DNA from: an uncultured Flavobacteriaceae bacterium
GTDB taxonomy: Bacteria > Bacteroidota > Bacteroidia > Flavobacteriales > Flavobacteriaceae
Length of the DNA: 64,000 nt
Assembly: GCA_937923515.1 (NCBI GenBank)
Contig: CALDUF010000012.1
Coordinates: 1 to 64,000 of the forward strand
Reading direction: 5' to 3'
The position numbers and the translations under genes were made by a program. This document shows positions 38,137 to 47,864 of the stretch, piece after piece; position 1 is the stretch's first letter; the number at the start of each line of letters is the position of its first letter. Under the pieces are notes generated by a model. It saw nothing but the letters and a program-made list of their open reading frames with translations, did not search any database and had not been told where the DNA came from.

Positions 38137-39681
38137 TTATGCCATCTTCATCAACCAATTGCGTACATCAACTTCTTTTTTAATGATGGCTCTTAAATCG
38201 TCAATATTAACACGTTCTTGCTTCATCGTATCTCTGTGACGAATAGTAACGGTGTTATCCTTTAAAGTATCGTGGTCTACAGTAATACAAAACGGTGTTC
38301 CGTTAGCATCTTGTCGTCTATAACGCCTACCAACAGCATCTTTTTCATCATAAATTATGTTGAAATCCCACTTTAATTCCTCAACTATTTTTCGAGCTAC
38401 TTCTGGTAAACCATCTTTTTTAACCAACGGTAATATCGCCGCTTTTACTGGTGCTAAAACACTTGGTAATTTTAAAACAGTACGGGTTGTACCATTTTCT
38501 AAGGCTTCTTCTTGCAGCGCGTTAGAAAACACAGCTAGAAACATACGATCTAAACCAATAGATGTCTCTAAAACATAAGGCACATAGCTTTTATTTTCCT
38601 CTGGATCAAAATATTGTAGCTTTTTACCAGAATGCTTTTCATGCTGACTCAAATCAAAATCTGTTCTAGAATGTATTCCTTCTAACTCCTTAAATCCAAA
38701 CGGAAATTTAAATTCAATATCTGCTGCAGCGTCTGCATAATGTGCTAATTTTTCATGATCGTGAAAACGGTAATTCTCTTTACCCATTCCTAAAGATAGG
38801 TGCCATTTCATTCTATGCGCTTTCCAGTGCTCATACCATTCGCCTTGGGTGCCTGGTTTTATAAAAAACTGCATTTCCATTTGTTCAAACTCGCGCATTC
38901 TAAAAATAAATTGTCTTGCAACTATTTCATTTCTAAAGGCTTTACCTGTTTGCGCAATGCCAAAAGGAATTTTTAAACGGCTTGTTTTTTGAACATTCAA
39001 AAAATTAACAAAAATACCTTGCGCCGTTTCTGGACGCAAATACAAATCCATTGCACTCTCTGCAGAAGCCCCCAATTTAGTACCAAACATTAAATTGAAT
39101 TGCTTAACATCTGTCCAGTTTTTCGAACCCGTTAAAGGGTCTGCAATTTCAAGCTCTTCAATTAGCGCTTTTACATCGGCTAAATCTTCTTGTTCTAAAG
39201 ATTTTGCCATTCTAGACAATATTGTTTTAATTTTTTCTTGATACCCAAGTACACGCCCGTTGGTGCTTAAAAACTCTTCTTTATTAAAAGCGTCTCCAAA
39301 ACGTTTAGCCGCTTTTTTAACTTCCTTTTCAATTTTAGCTTCAATTTTGGCGCAATAATCTTCTATCAAAACATCGGCACGATAGCGTTTTTTAGAATCT
39401 TTGTTATCAATTAAAGGATCGTTAAACGCATCAACATGCCCTGAAGCTTTCCAAGTGGTAGGATGCATAAAAATTGCAGCATCAATTCCTACAATATTTT
39501 CATTCATCTGTACCATGGCGCGCCACCAATAGTCTCTTATATTCTTTTTTAACTCTGCTCCGTTTTGTGCATAGTCGTAAACCGCACTTAAACCGTCATA
39601 AATTTCACTACTTTGAAACACGTAGCCGTATTCCTTTGCATGCGAAATTACCTTCTTAAATGTATCGTCTTGATTTGCCAT
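38137..39681 (-). CDS. glyS: glycyl-tRNA synthetase (dimeric type)
   Basis: YGYVFQSSEIYDGLSAVYDYAQNGAELK, LRPETAQGIFVNF, GLDRMFLAVF. Confidence 0.95.
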   Translation of the reverse strand: MANQDDTFKKVISHAKEYGYVFQSSEIYDGLSAVYDYAQNGAELKKNIRDYWWRAMVQMNENIVGIDAAIFMHPTTWKASGHVDAFNDPLIDNKDSKKRYRADVLIEDYCAKIEAKIEKEVKKAAKRFGDAFNKEEFLSTNGRVLGYQEKIKTILSRMAKSLEQEDLADVKALIEELEIADPLTGSKNWTDVKQFNLMFGTKLGASAESAMDLYLRPETAQGIFVNFLNVQKTSRLKIPFGIAQTGKAFRNEIVARQFIFRMREFEQMEMQFFIKPGTQGEWYEHWKAHRMKWHLSLGMGKENYRFHDHEKLAHYADAAADIEFKFPFGFKELEGIHSRTDFDLSQHEKHSGKKLQYFDPEENKSYVPYVLETSIGLDRMFLAVFSNALQEEALENGTTRTVLKLPSVLAPVKAAILPLVKKDGLPEVARKIVEELKWDFNIIYDEKDAVGRRYRRQDANGTPFCITVDHDTLKDNTVTIRHRDTMKQERVNIDDLRAIIKKEVDVRNWLMKMA

Positions 39682-39792
39682 AGGTGCAAAAATATAAAAC
39701 CGTAGTGAACTGTATAGGTAGTTTGCCAAAAATTAAAGCATCACAGCATTATTTTTTTACTTAAGTTTACAAAGCATGTAATTTAATCGGTC

Positions 39793-40467
39793 TTGAAATC
39801 AGTTATTAACTTATTATTTCCAAAAGTATGCTACGCCTGTTCTAATTATCTAGCAGATAATGAAGACAGTATTTGCGTAAACTGCAGGCACGATTTACCT
39901 GTTACCAATTTTCATTTTAATGGCAGCGATACTGTTGCAAAAGTATTACGAGGTAGAGCCACGTTGCAACTTGCTACAGCATTATTTCGTTTTGAAAAAA
40001 AAGGCCCTGTACAGCAACTCATACATAATTTAAAATACAAAGGGCACGAGCATATTGGTGCGCTTTTAGGAGACTGGTTGGGTAACGAACTTGCAGAAAT
40101 TGAAGCCTACCAAAATATTGATATGGTAATACCCGTACCCATGCACAATACCAAATTAAAAAAAAGAGGTTATAATCAAGTTGCGAAATTTGGACAACAT
40201 ATTGCCAAAGCTCTAAATGCAGAGTATGTAGATGATGTATTGGTTAAAATTTACAACACCACTTCGCAAACCCAAAAAGGACGTTTAGCTCGGTGGCTAA
40301 ACAACAGCGAAATTTTTGCCGTAAAACATATTTTAAAAATTGAAAATAAGCATGTACTTATTGTAGATGATATTATTACTACTGGCGCAACCTTAGAAGC
40401 TTGCTGCAATACCCTTAATCAAGCAAAAGTCATAAAATTAAGTGTTGCTACCATGGCAATAGCTTGA
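39793..40467 (+). CDS. ComF family phosphoribosyltransferase-like protein
   Basis: FPKVCYACSNYLADNEDSICVNCRHDLP zinc ribbon; VLIVDDIITTGATLEAC PRPP loop. Confidence 0.9.
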   Translation: MKSVINLLFPKVCYACSNYLADNEDSICVNCRHDLPVTNFHFNGSDTVAKVLRGRATLQLATALFRFEKKGPVQQLIHNLKYKGHEHIGALLGDWLGNELAEIEAYQNIDMVIPVPMHNTKLKKRGYNQVAKFGQHIAKALNAEYVDDVLVKIYNTTSQTQKGRLARWLNNSEIFAVKHILKIENKHVLIVDDIITTGATLEACCNTLNQAKVIKLSVATMAIA

Positions 40468-40530
40468 TGATATTATCGTTTACTTTTAAGGTAAATTTAT
40501 GTAGGTTTGCTTAAAATTTTTATTTTGATA

Positions 40531-42144
40531 ATGCGTAACACCTTTTTTAACCTTCTTTTAGCGATAAGTATTGGTTGTATTTTTATTAACTGCGCCAATA
40601 GAGGCACGCCAACAGGTGGTGAAAAGGATATTGAACCGCCATTTATCGTTAGTACTTCTCCTGAAAATTATTCAACTAATTTTAGTACCAACGAGATTAA
40701 AATTGTGTTTAACGAGTACATCAAAATTAAAAACTTGCAAAAGCAGTTGATTATCTCACCGCCTATGAAAACGCAACCTGAAATAACACCCTTAGGCGGC
40801 GCTAGTAAAACCATAAGAATTAAAATTTTTGACACCTTAGCACCAAATACAACGTACGCCTTTAACTTTGGTAATAGTATTGAAGATAATAATGAGGGCA
40901 ACCCCTACACATACTATCGCTATGTGTTTTCAACAGGAAATAGTATTGATTCTTTAACCGTATCTGGAGTTATTAGTGATGCCACAAAACGCGAACCAGA
41001 AACTTTTGTTTCTGTAATGCTTTACGAAGTAGATTCTACCTTTACAGATTCTATAGTTTTTAAAGAAACACCAAAATATATTACCAATACATTGGACAGC
41101 CTCACGTCTTACACCATTGAAAATGCAAAAGCCGGCAACTATTTATTGGTTGCTTTAAAGGATAAAAATGGGGATAATAAATTTCAACAAAAATCGGATC
41201 AGATTGCGTTTAAAAAAGAATTTATTACGCTGCCTACAGACAGTAGTTATAATTTAAAACTGTTTAATGAGGTTGTAGATTTTAAACCTTCCAGACCACT
41301 TTTAGTAAACGGTGAAAAAATAATGATAGGTTATGAAGGCAACCCTGAAGGTGTTGCATTTTCTACAGATACTGAAATGCCCGACGGTTTTGAATACCGT
41401 ATTTTAAAAGATAAAACAGCAGATACGTTATACTATTGGTACAAACCAAAACTAGAGGTAGATTCTTTAATTTTGAATATAAACCATCCGCAAACCACAA
41501 AAACTTATACTGTTAGAATACGTGATAAGGAACGTGACTCTTTACGGCTTGAAGCATCGCCTAGCGGCACAATTAACTATGACGAAGATTTTAAAATCTC
41601 AGGAAATATTCCCTTTACTAAATTTGACACATCAAAAATCACATTGATTGATAAGGATTCTTTACCTGTAGAGTTTACTATCAAGTCTTACGATTCCTTG
41701 AGCAATACTTATACACTTGGTTTCGAAAAAACAGAAGACAACGCATACAACATGACTGTTTTTCCTGATGCGTTTACTGATTTTTTCGAAAATACAAACG
41801 ACACCATAACATATTCTTTAAGCACAAGAAAACAAGATAGCTACGGAAACTTACGCCTAAATATTTATAATGCTGTTTACCCCATAATTGTTCAACTTAC
41901 AGACAGCAAAGGCGTAATGAAATACGAGCAATATGCCACCGAACAGAAGCCTCTAGATTTTTTAAATATAAGTGCCGGAAATTATTTTATTCGTGTAATT
42001 TTTGATGCTAATAAAAATGGGGTTTATGATACTGGGAATTATTTAAAGAAAATTCAACCTGAAATCGTAAAACACTCTGAAAAACAAATTGATGAAGTAC
42101 GTGCGGGTTGGGATTTAGAAACTAATTTTACTTTAAAAGATTAA
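40531..42144 (+). CDS. Ig-like domain-containing lipoprotein
   Basis: Lipobox IFINCAN; RGTPTGGEKDIEPPFIVSTSPENYSTNFSTNEIKIVFNEYIKI. Confidence 0.78.
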   Translation: MRNTFFNLLLAISIGCIFINCANRGTPTGGEKDIEPPFIVSTSPENYSTNFSTNEIKIVFNEYIKIKNLQKQLIISPPMKTQPEITPLGGASKTIRIKIFDTLAPNTTYAFNFGNSIEDNNEGNPYTYYRYVFSTGNSIDSLTVSGVISDATKREPETFVSVMLYEVDSTFTDSIVFKETPKYITNTLDSLTSYTIENAKAGNYLLVALKDKNGDNKFQQKSDQIAFKKEFITLPTDSSYNLKLFNEVVDFKPSRPLLVNGEKIMIGYEGNPEGVAFSTDTEMPDGFEYRILKDKTADTLYYWYKPKLEVDSLILNINHPQTTKTYTVRIRDKERDSLRLEASPSGTINYDEDFKISGNIPFTKFDTSKITLIDKDSLPVEFTIKSYDSLSNTYTLGFEKTEDNAYNMTVFPDAFTDFFENTNDTITYSLSTRKQDSYGNLRLNIYNAVYPIIVQLTDSKGVMKYEQYATEQKPLDFLNISAGNYFIRVIFDANKNGVYDTGNYLKKIQPEIVKHSEKQIDEVRAGWDLETNFTLKD

Positions 42145-42910
42145 AAGCATCCTTGTCCTCTAAAAACCTTAAAGTACGTCTGTATTTTTCAATATGTGTT
42201 TTGTGTAGTGTAACTACGTGATGTATGGCCTTATTTAAAGGTATCTCGGTTATTTTTTTACCCAAAACATCATAAGCAGAAGAGCTACCGCAATAGGCCA
42301 TACCTAAACCATCTACCCCAACACGGTTTACGCCAATACAATAACTCATATTCTCTATGGCTCTGGCTTTTAAAAGGCTATCCCAAGCATCAATTCTATT
42401 TACGGGCCAATTGGCAACATATAATAAAACATCATAGTATTCTACATTTCTAGCCCAAACTGGAAAACGCAAATCGTAACAGATTAACGGACAAATTTTC
42501 CAGCCTTTATAAGCAATAATTACTTTTGTTTTGCCAGCAGTATATACGTTGTGTTCTCCTGCTAATGTAAAGGTGTGCCTTTTGTTATAATAAGTGGTTT
42601 TGCCAGAAGGTTCAACAAATAAAAACCTGTTGTAATAGTTATTATTCTCAAAAATTACAACACTACCCGCAATTGCTATATTGGTTTTACTAGCTAATGC
42701 CAACATCCAAGATACAGTATTACCTTGCATGGTTTCGGCTACTGCTTTTGCTTGCATTGTAAATCCAGAAGTAAACATCTCTGGAAGTACAACAACATCT
42801 ACAGTGCTGTCTAAATCATCTATAATTTTAGTGAAATGTAATCGGTTTTTTTCGGGATCTTCCCAAAACAAATCGGCTTGTACTAATGCTATGTTTAGCG
42901 TTTGTTGCAT
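42128..42910 (-). CDS. carbon-nitrogen hydrolase (nitrilase/omega-amidase-like)
   Basis: VVLPEMFTSGF (Glu), YYNKRHTFTLAGE (Lys), KICPLICYDLRFPVW (Cys). Confidence 0.9.
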   Translation of the reverse strand: MQQTLNIALVQADLFWEDPEKNRLHFTKIIDDLDSTVDVVVLPEMFTSGFTMQAKAVAETMQGNTVSWMLALASKTNIAIAGSVVIFENNNYYNRFLFVEPSGKTTYYNKRHTFTLAGEHNVYTAGKTKVIIAYKGWKICPLICYDLRFPVWARNVEYYDVLLYVANWPVNRIDAWDSLLKARAIENMSYCIGVNRVGVDGLGMAYCGSSSAYDVLGKKITEIPLNKAIHHVVTLHKTHIEKYRRTLRFLEDKDAFNLLK

Positions 42911-42950
42911 ATTAAAACATGAAATTTACAATAATTGTATTGTAAAAAAA

Positions 42951-42978
42951 CGTCTAGAAAAAGTAGTATTTCTAGACG
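42951..42978 (-). terminator. Rho-independent terminator
   Basis: CGTCTAGAAA aagtagta TTTCTAGACG; T7 on the minus strand. Confidence 0.7.
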
Positions 42979-43041
42979 CTCAATATATCATTTATTTTAA
43001 TGGTAATAAAACCGCGTTTTGGGGCAAACGCTAATAAATGA

Positions 43042-43545
43042 CTATTTCATTTTCTTTTTCATCTTTGCAATATTGGAGTTTAGCTTCTCAATTTTATCAA
43101 GCCACTTTTGCTCATCAACTGGAGAGAGCTTGCCTTTATTTTTAAGCTTTTCGTATTTTTTTAAAGCTGCTTTATGCTTACTTATAGCTTTATCGTAGTT
43201 AGCTTGCGCTTTAGCCATGCGCTCTAAAGCCTTTTCTGCTTGTTTTTGCTTTTTCTCTGCTTTCTTTTGTTGCTTTTCAGCACGCTCTTGCGCTTTCGCT
43301 ACTTTTTCTAATTTATCATTAGATGCCTTGGCTTCTGCCATTTCTAATTTCTTTTTTTCTAAAGCCTCAAAAATCTCAAGTTTTTTAGCGTTAGAAATTG
43401 AATTAGTAACATCTACTCCTTTTTCAAAAATTAAGTCTTTTTTTACTTCATAAATAGTGTCATTAATTTTTACTTCTTGAGCACATGCCAAAGCACCTAC
43501 TAAAACTAGAGATACAAATAGTATAAATCGCATTACGTTTTTCAT
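43042..43545 (-). CDS. secreted Ala/Lys/Glu-rich coiled-coil protein
   Basis: Signal peptide MKNVMRFILFVSLVLVGALACAQ, then QERAEKQQKKAEKKQKQAEKALERMAKAQANYDKA. Confidence 0.65.
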   Translation of the reverse strand: MKNVMRFILFVSLVLVGALACAQEVKINDTIYEVKKDLIFEKGVDVTNSISNAKKLEIFEALEKKKLEMAEAKASNDKLEKVAKAQERAEKQQKKAEKKQKQAEKALERMAKAQANYDKAISKHKAALKKYEKLKNKGKLSPVDEQKWLDKIEKLNSNIAKMKKKMK

Positions 43546-43647
43546 TTTTTTCAACCCTTTGCTATTAAGACGCTCAAAATTTAAAAAGGTCACATTATTT
43601 TCGCTTAAAGCAATATACCAACTATAGCTCTAAAAACAACGGTTTTA

Positions 43648-45426
43648 TCAAATAATATCCATCTTTTTTAATAGAAACGAGGCATTCATATTTTTACAAA
43701 TACCTTGTTTCAATTTATAATCAAAATGTAATTCGTTATCTATAATTTCAGCATCAAAATAATAGTTTTTCACCTCATCTAGTTCTTTTGCAATAGCACA
43801 CAAACTTAAATCGTGCGTAGCAATAATACCAGTGGCATTTGTAGCCACAAGTTTCTCTACAAATTTTTTAGAACCAATAGCCTTATCTGTACTATTTGTG
43901 CCTTTTAATATTTCATCTAAAACAATAAAATAAGACTCATTCTTAATCGTATCTACTATAAATTTTAATCGTGTTAATTCTGAAAAGAAATAGGAACTAT
44001 CGTCTGTTAAAGAATCTGATGTTCTCATACTAGTAATGAGTTTTACAGGATAATATAAACTTGAAGATGCACATACAGGAAGCCCAACATTAGCCATTAC
44101 ATTATGTAACGCTATGGTTCTTAAAAAGGTGCTTTTTCCTGCCATATTTGCTCCAGTTACAATAAAAAACTCCTGATTGCGAATAACCACATCGCTATTT
44201 ACTCGTTTGGTTTTATTTATAAGCGGATGCGCTAAGCCCTTCATATTAATAATGTTTTGGTCTTTTAAAATTGCTGGAAACACAAATTCTGGATGATTGT
44301 AAGCGTAATTACCTAGTGTGCTGTAAGTATCAAAAAATGAAACAACCTCAAACCAATCTGCCACTTTATGGCCATAGGCTGCTATCCATTGCTCTATGCG
44401 ATAGCTATGTTTTATGTCGGTTAAAAAAATACCGTTTCCAAAAATAGCACCAAAAATATTATTGCGATTGTCTAGCGCATCCAATGCTTTTGAGAGTTTT
44501 TTAAAAATGATAGAAGCTTTTTCGGCATCAGATGTAATTTGAGTTTGTTTTTCTTTTAATAACTGTGATTGAAACGTTTCGTTTTCAATTAAATCTAATA
44601 ATAAAGCATATTGGCGAAATGTGTCTTTTACACTATCTGCGTGTGATGCCAATACGTTTATTTTCTTTACATAAAGCCCTGTAATACCTAAACCTAACAA
44701 CAACCAATACCCCACAAATTCTAGATTTGTGATGACCTTAAAGTATACCAATACAAAGATTGTTATTGAAAGTAAGGTAAACACAAGCGGCAACCACCGC
44801 ATTAATGTTGGTAAAAAAGAGGTATACCCTTCTAACCATTTTATGATAGATTTTGCTGGAGTATCTACAGTAATTAAACTTGCATTTGCACCGTAAAACT
44901 GGCGCCATTTGGGTTTAAACGCTAGTTCTTTTATAGCATCCTGTCTTTGTTCAATAGTTTTAGTATGGTTTGCCTTTAAAGTATCTGCTAGCTTTTTTTT
45001 GCCTTCGGCAGTAGTTGTTCTGTTTATAAATTGAAAAAAAGAACCACGGCCAAACAAATCGATATCTAAACTATAAAAGTGCTTTGGGTCTTGAAATTCT
45101 AAACCAGTATCTCTATGATGAAAATCGCCTTTGGCAATGGCAATTTCGTCAGTATTAATTTTAACTAAAGCGTCATAAAAATTTCTTTGCTGTTTTACAT
45201 CGGTATATTTTGATAGCAAATACACAAATGCAGCAATACCTACAACACCAATTAAAAGTGCTATTTGCCAAAACGAAATACTTAAATAAATACCAAAACA
45301 AGTTGAAATAAATACCAAAACACGTAATATACTTAACGTAGCCATACGTTTTGAGAGCTGTTTTTTGTGTGCCTTATAGGTAGCTAAGTGCGTCTTATAA
45401 TAGTCTTGTGAGTTAATACTGTTCAT
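43648..45426 (-). CDS. membrane-associated MutS-family ATPase
   Basis: C-terminal MutS ATPase: FIVTGANMAGKSTFLRTIALHNVMANVGLPVCA, LDEILKGTNSTDK, IIATHDLSL; N-terminal hydrophobic helices; no mismatch-recognition domain seen. Confidence 0.82.
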   Translation of the reverse strand: MNSINSQDYYKTHLATYKAHKKQLSKRMATLSILRVLVFISTCFGIYLSISFWQIALLIGVVGIAAFVYLLSKYTDVKQQRNFYDALVKINTDEIAIAKGDFHHRDTGLEFQDPKHFYSLDIDLFGRGSFFQFINRTTTAEGKKKLADTLKANHTKTIEQRQDAIKELAFKPKWRQFYGANASLITVDTPAKSIIKWLEGYTSFLPTLMRWLPLVFTLLSITIFVLVYFKVITNLEFVGYWLLLGLGITGLYVKKINVLASHADSVKDTFRQYALLLDLIENETFQSQLLKEKQTQITSDAEKASIIFKKLSKALDALDNRNNIFGAIFGNGIFLTDIKHSYRIEQWIAAYGHKVADWFEVVSFFDTYSTLGNYAYNHPEFVFPAILKDQNIINMKGLAHPLINKTKRVNSDVVIRNQEFFIVTGANMAGKSTFLRTIALHNVMANVGLPVCASSSLYYPVKLITSMRTSDSLTDDSSYFFSELTRLKFIVDTIKNESYFIVLDEILKGTNSTDKAIGSKKFVEKLVATNATGIIATHDLSLCAIAKELDEVKNYYFDAEIIDNELHFDYKLKQGICKNMNASFLLKKMDII

Positions 45427-45499
45427 TATTCTAATTAAAATGAAAAAAGAAAAAGCCCTGAATAAATTCAGAGCTTTTGTATACTTATATTACAATTAT

Positions 45500-46192
45500 T
45501 TAATCTCTACCAAATACTTGGAGTGCCCAGTACAATAAATTAGCCAATGCGCCTATTGCTGCTACCAAATATGTTCTTGCAGCCCATTTTAGAGCATCTT
45601 CAGAACCTTTATATTCATCTGGTGTAACTACGTTTTTATTTTTTAACCAAGCTAAAGCTCTATTACTGGCATCGTATTCTACAGGTAATGTTATAAAGCT
45701 AAATAGTGTAGCCGCACCCATCATTACTAAACCTGCGATAGCTACCCACCAACCTAGGCCTATGCCTGCCGCTGCGCCTAACATTAAACCGCCCATAATT
45801 ACCCAATGCGACATACCCGAAGTTACACTTACTACAGGCACTAAGGTAGAGCGCATTTGTAACCAACTGTAGGCTTGCGCATGTTGTACAGCATGCCCAA
45901 CCTCATGCGCCGCAACAGCTGCAGCCGCTGCATTGCGTTGATTGTATACTGCTTCACTTAAATTTACCGTTTTATTTTTAGGATTATAATGGTCTGTTAA
46001 ACGGCCTGGTGTTGAAATGACTTCAACATCAGTAATTCCATGATCTGATAACATTTTTTGTGCAACCTCTGCACCACTCATGCCATTTCTAAGCTGAATT
46101 TTTGAATACTTTGCAAACTTTCGCTTTAGAGTATTACTTACTGCCCAACTTACGAGCATTACTGCTCCAATCATTATATAATATCCAATCAT
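45500..46192 (-). CDS. zinc metallopeptidase (YugP-like)
   Basis: VAAHEVGHAVQHAQAYSWLQMRSTLVPVVS; multiple TM segments. Confidence 0.9.
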   Translation of the reverse strand: MIGYYIMIGAVMLVSWAVSNTLKRKFAKYSKIQLRNGMSGAEVAQKMLSDHGITDVEVISTPGRLTDHYNPKNKTVNLSEAVYNQRNAAAAAVAAHEVGHAVQHAQAYSWLQMRSTLVPVVSVTSGMSHWVIMGGLMLGAAAGIGLGWWVAIAGLVMMGAATLFSFITLPVEYDASNRALAWLKNKNVVTPDEYKGSEDALKWAARTYLVAAIGALANLLYWALQVFGRD

Positions 46193-46268
46193 AATTTCAT
46201 TTTTAAATTTGTAATAAATATAGCAATAATTACACCAACTTTACCATATGAAATTTTGTCATATTATT

Positions 46269-47369
46269 TTAAACCTCTTCAAACTGCAAATCAAACGCCT
46301 CAGCAATTTCTTTATATACTATTTTACCGTTTACAATATTAAGGCCTTTGGCTAAAGCTTTATTTTCGTTGCAGGCCTTTTTCCATCCCATTTCTGCAAG
46401 TTTAATTACATAAGGTAATGTTACGTTGGTTAAGCCCATTGTAGAGGTATAAGGTACTGCTCCTGGCATATTTGCAACGCTATAATGCACAACATCGTCA
46501 ATAATATACGTTGGATCTTGGTGTGTGGTAGGTTTTGTAGTTTCAAAACAACCACCTTGGTCTACAGCAACGTCTACCATTACGGTTCCTGGCTGCATGT
46601 CTTTCAACATATCTTTGGTTATTAATTTTGGTGCTTTTGCGCCTTTAATTAAAACACCACCAATAATTAAATCGGCATCCTTAATATGTCGCCTTATATT
46701 GTATTCACTTGAAAATTCACTAATAACGTTATTTGGCATTACTTCACTTACATGACGTAGCGCCTTCATATTAATATCTAAAATAAACACATTAGCGCCC
46801 AAACCAGAAGCCATTCTAGCTGCTTGAACACCTACAATACCTGCACCTAAAATTAAAACTTTGGCTGGTGGTACGCCTGGTATGCCTCCTAACAAAATAC
46901 CTCTACCTTTAATTGGTTTTTCTAAATATTTTGCACCTTGCTGTATAGACATGCGGCCCGCAACTTCAGACATTGGTATCAATAACGGCAAGCTACCATC
47001 GGTATCTTCAACAGTTTCATAAGCAATACAAACGGCTTTGCTATTTATCATAGCTTTGGTTAGCGGTTCACTTGAAGCAAAATGAAAATACGTAAACACC
47101 ACTTGATCTTCCTTTATCAAACCATATTCTTTATCAATTGGCTCTTTAACCTTAACAATCATGTCTGCAACATCATATACTTCTTCTAAAGTATCTAAGA
47201 TTGTTGCACCAGCGTTTTTATAATCTTCATCCAAAAAACCGCTATTAAATCCTGCATTTTTTTGAATATATACCGTATGATTTCTTTTAGTTAATTCGAA
47301 AACACCAGAAGGCGTCATCCCTACACGGTTCTCGTTATTTTTAATTTCAATAGGAACACCAATTTTCAT
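46269..47369 (-). CDS. ald: alanine dehydrogenase
   Basis: MKIGVPIEIKNNENRVGMTPSGV, VKVKEPIDKEYGLIKEDQVVFTYFHFA, HYSVANMPGAVPYTST. Confidence 0.95.
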   Translation of the reverse strand: MKIGVPIEIKNNENRVGMTPSGVFELTKRNHTVYIQKNAGFNSGFLDEDYKNAGATILDTLEEVYDVADMIVKVKEPIDKEYGLIKEDQVVFTYFHFASSEPLTKAMINSKAVCIAYETVEDTDGSLPLLIPMSEVAGRMSIQQGAKYLEKPIKGRGILLGGIPGVPPAKVLILGAGIVGVQAARMASGLGANVFILDINMKALRHVSEVMPNNVISEFSSEYNIRRHIKDADLIIGGVLIKGAKAPKLITKDMLKDMQPGTVMVDVAVDQGGCFETTKPTTHQDPTYIIDDVVHYSVANMPGAVPYTSTMGLTNVTLPYVIKLAEMGWKKACNENKALAKGLNIVNGKIVYKEIAEAFDLQFEEV

Positions 47370-47582
47370 GTACTAGATTTTTAAATTTGAAATTACGTTT
47401 GATGCACCTCACCAAATCGCATACAATATTATAAATTTGAATTGAAAATAAACACCATATCGCTAAATTATTTGAATTTTCAATACCCGATTTAACAATT
47501 CATTAAGAATTACATAAATAAATAGCATTTACAATCACTTAGTTGAAAGCGCTTGTATAGGTGAAATCTAAACATTGAATAT

Positions 47583-47849
47583 CTATTTTTTGTTGTATTT
47601 TATTTTGAAATGCAATAATATGAGTGTAGAAACTATCGTTATTCCATTTGCAAAAATCATAGAAGGACTGTACTTTAAAATACCATAAACTAACCATAGT
47701 ATGATACCCACTAAAAATAAAGTTAACATGGGTAGTGATAAACCAGACACATCTTTAGTTTTCCATGTTTTGTGTACTTGAGGTAAAAAGGCAATGGTAG
47801 TTAAAACCGCGGCAGCAAAACCTATAACTTCGTTAAAGTCAAAATTCAT
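47583..47849 (-). CDS. SemiSWEET family sugar transporter
   Basis: 88 aa, 3 TM: IGFAAAVLTTIAFLPQVHKTWKTKDVSGLSLPML. Confidence 0.85.
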   Translation of the reverse strand: MNFDFNEVIGFAAAVLTTIAFLPQVHKTWKTKDVSGLSLPMLTLFLVGIILWLVYGILKYSPSMIFANGITIVSTLILLHFKIKYNKK

Positions 47850-47864
47850 TTTTGGTATTCAAAA

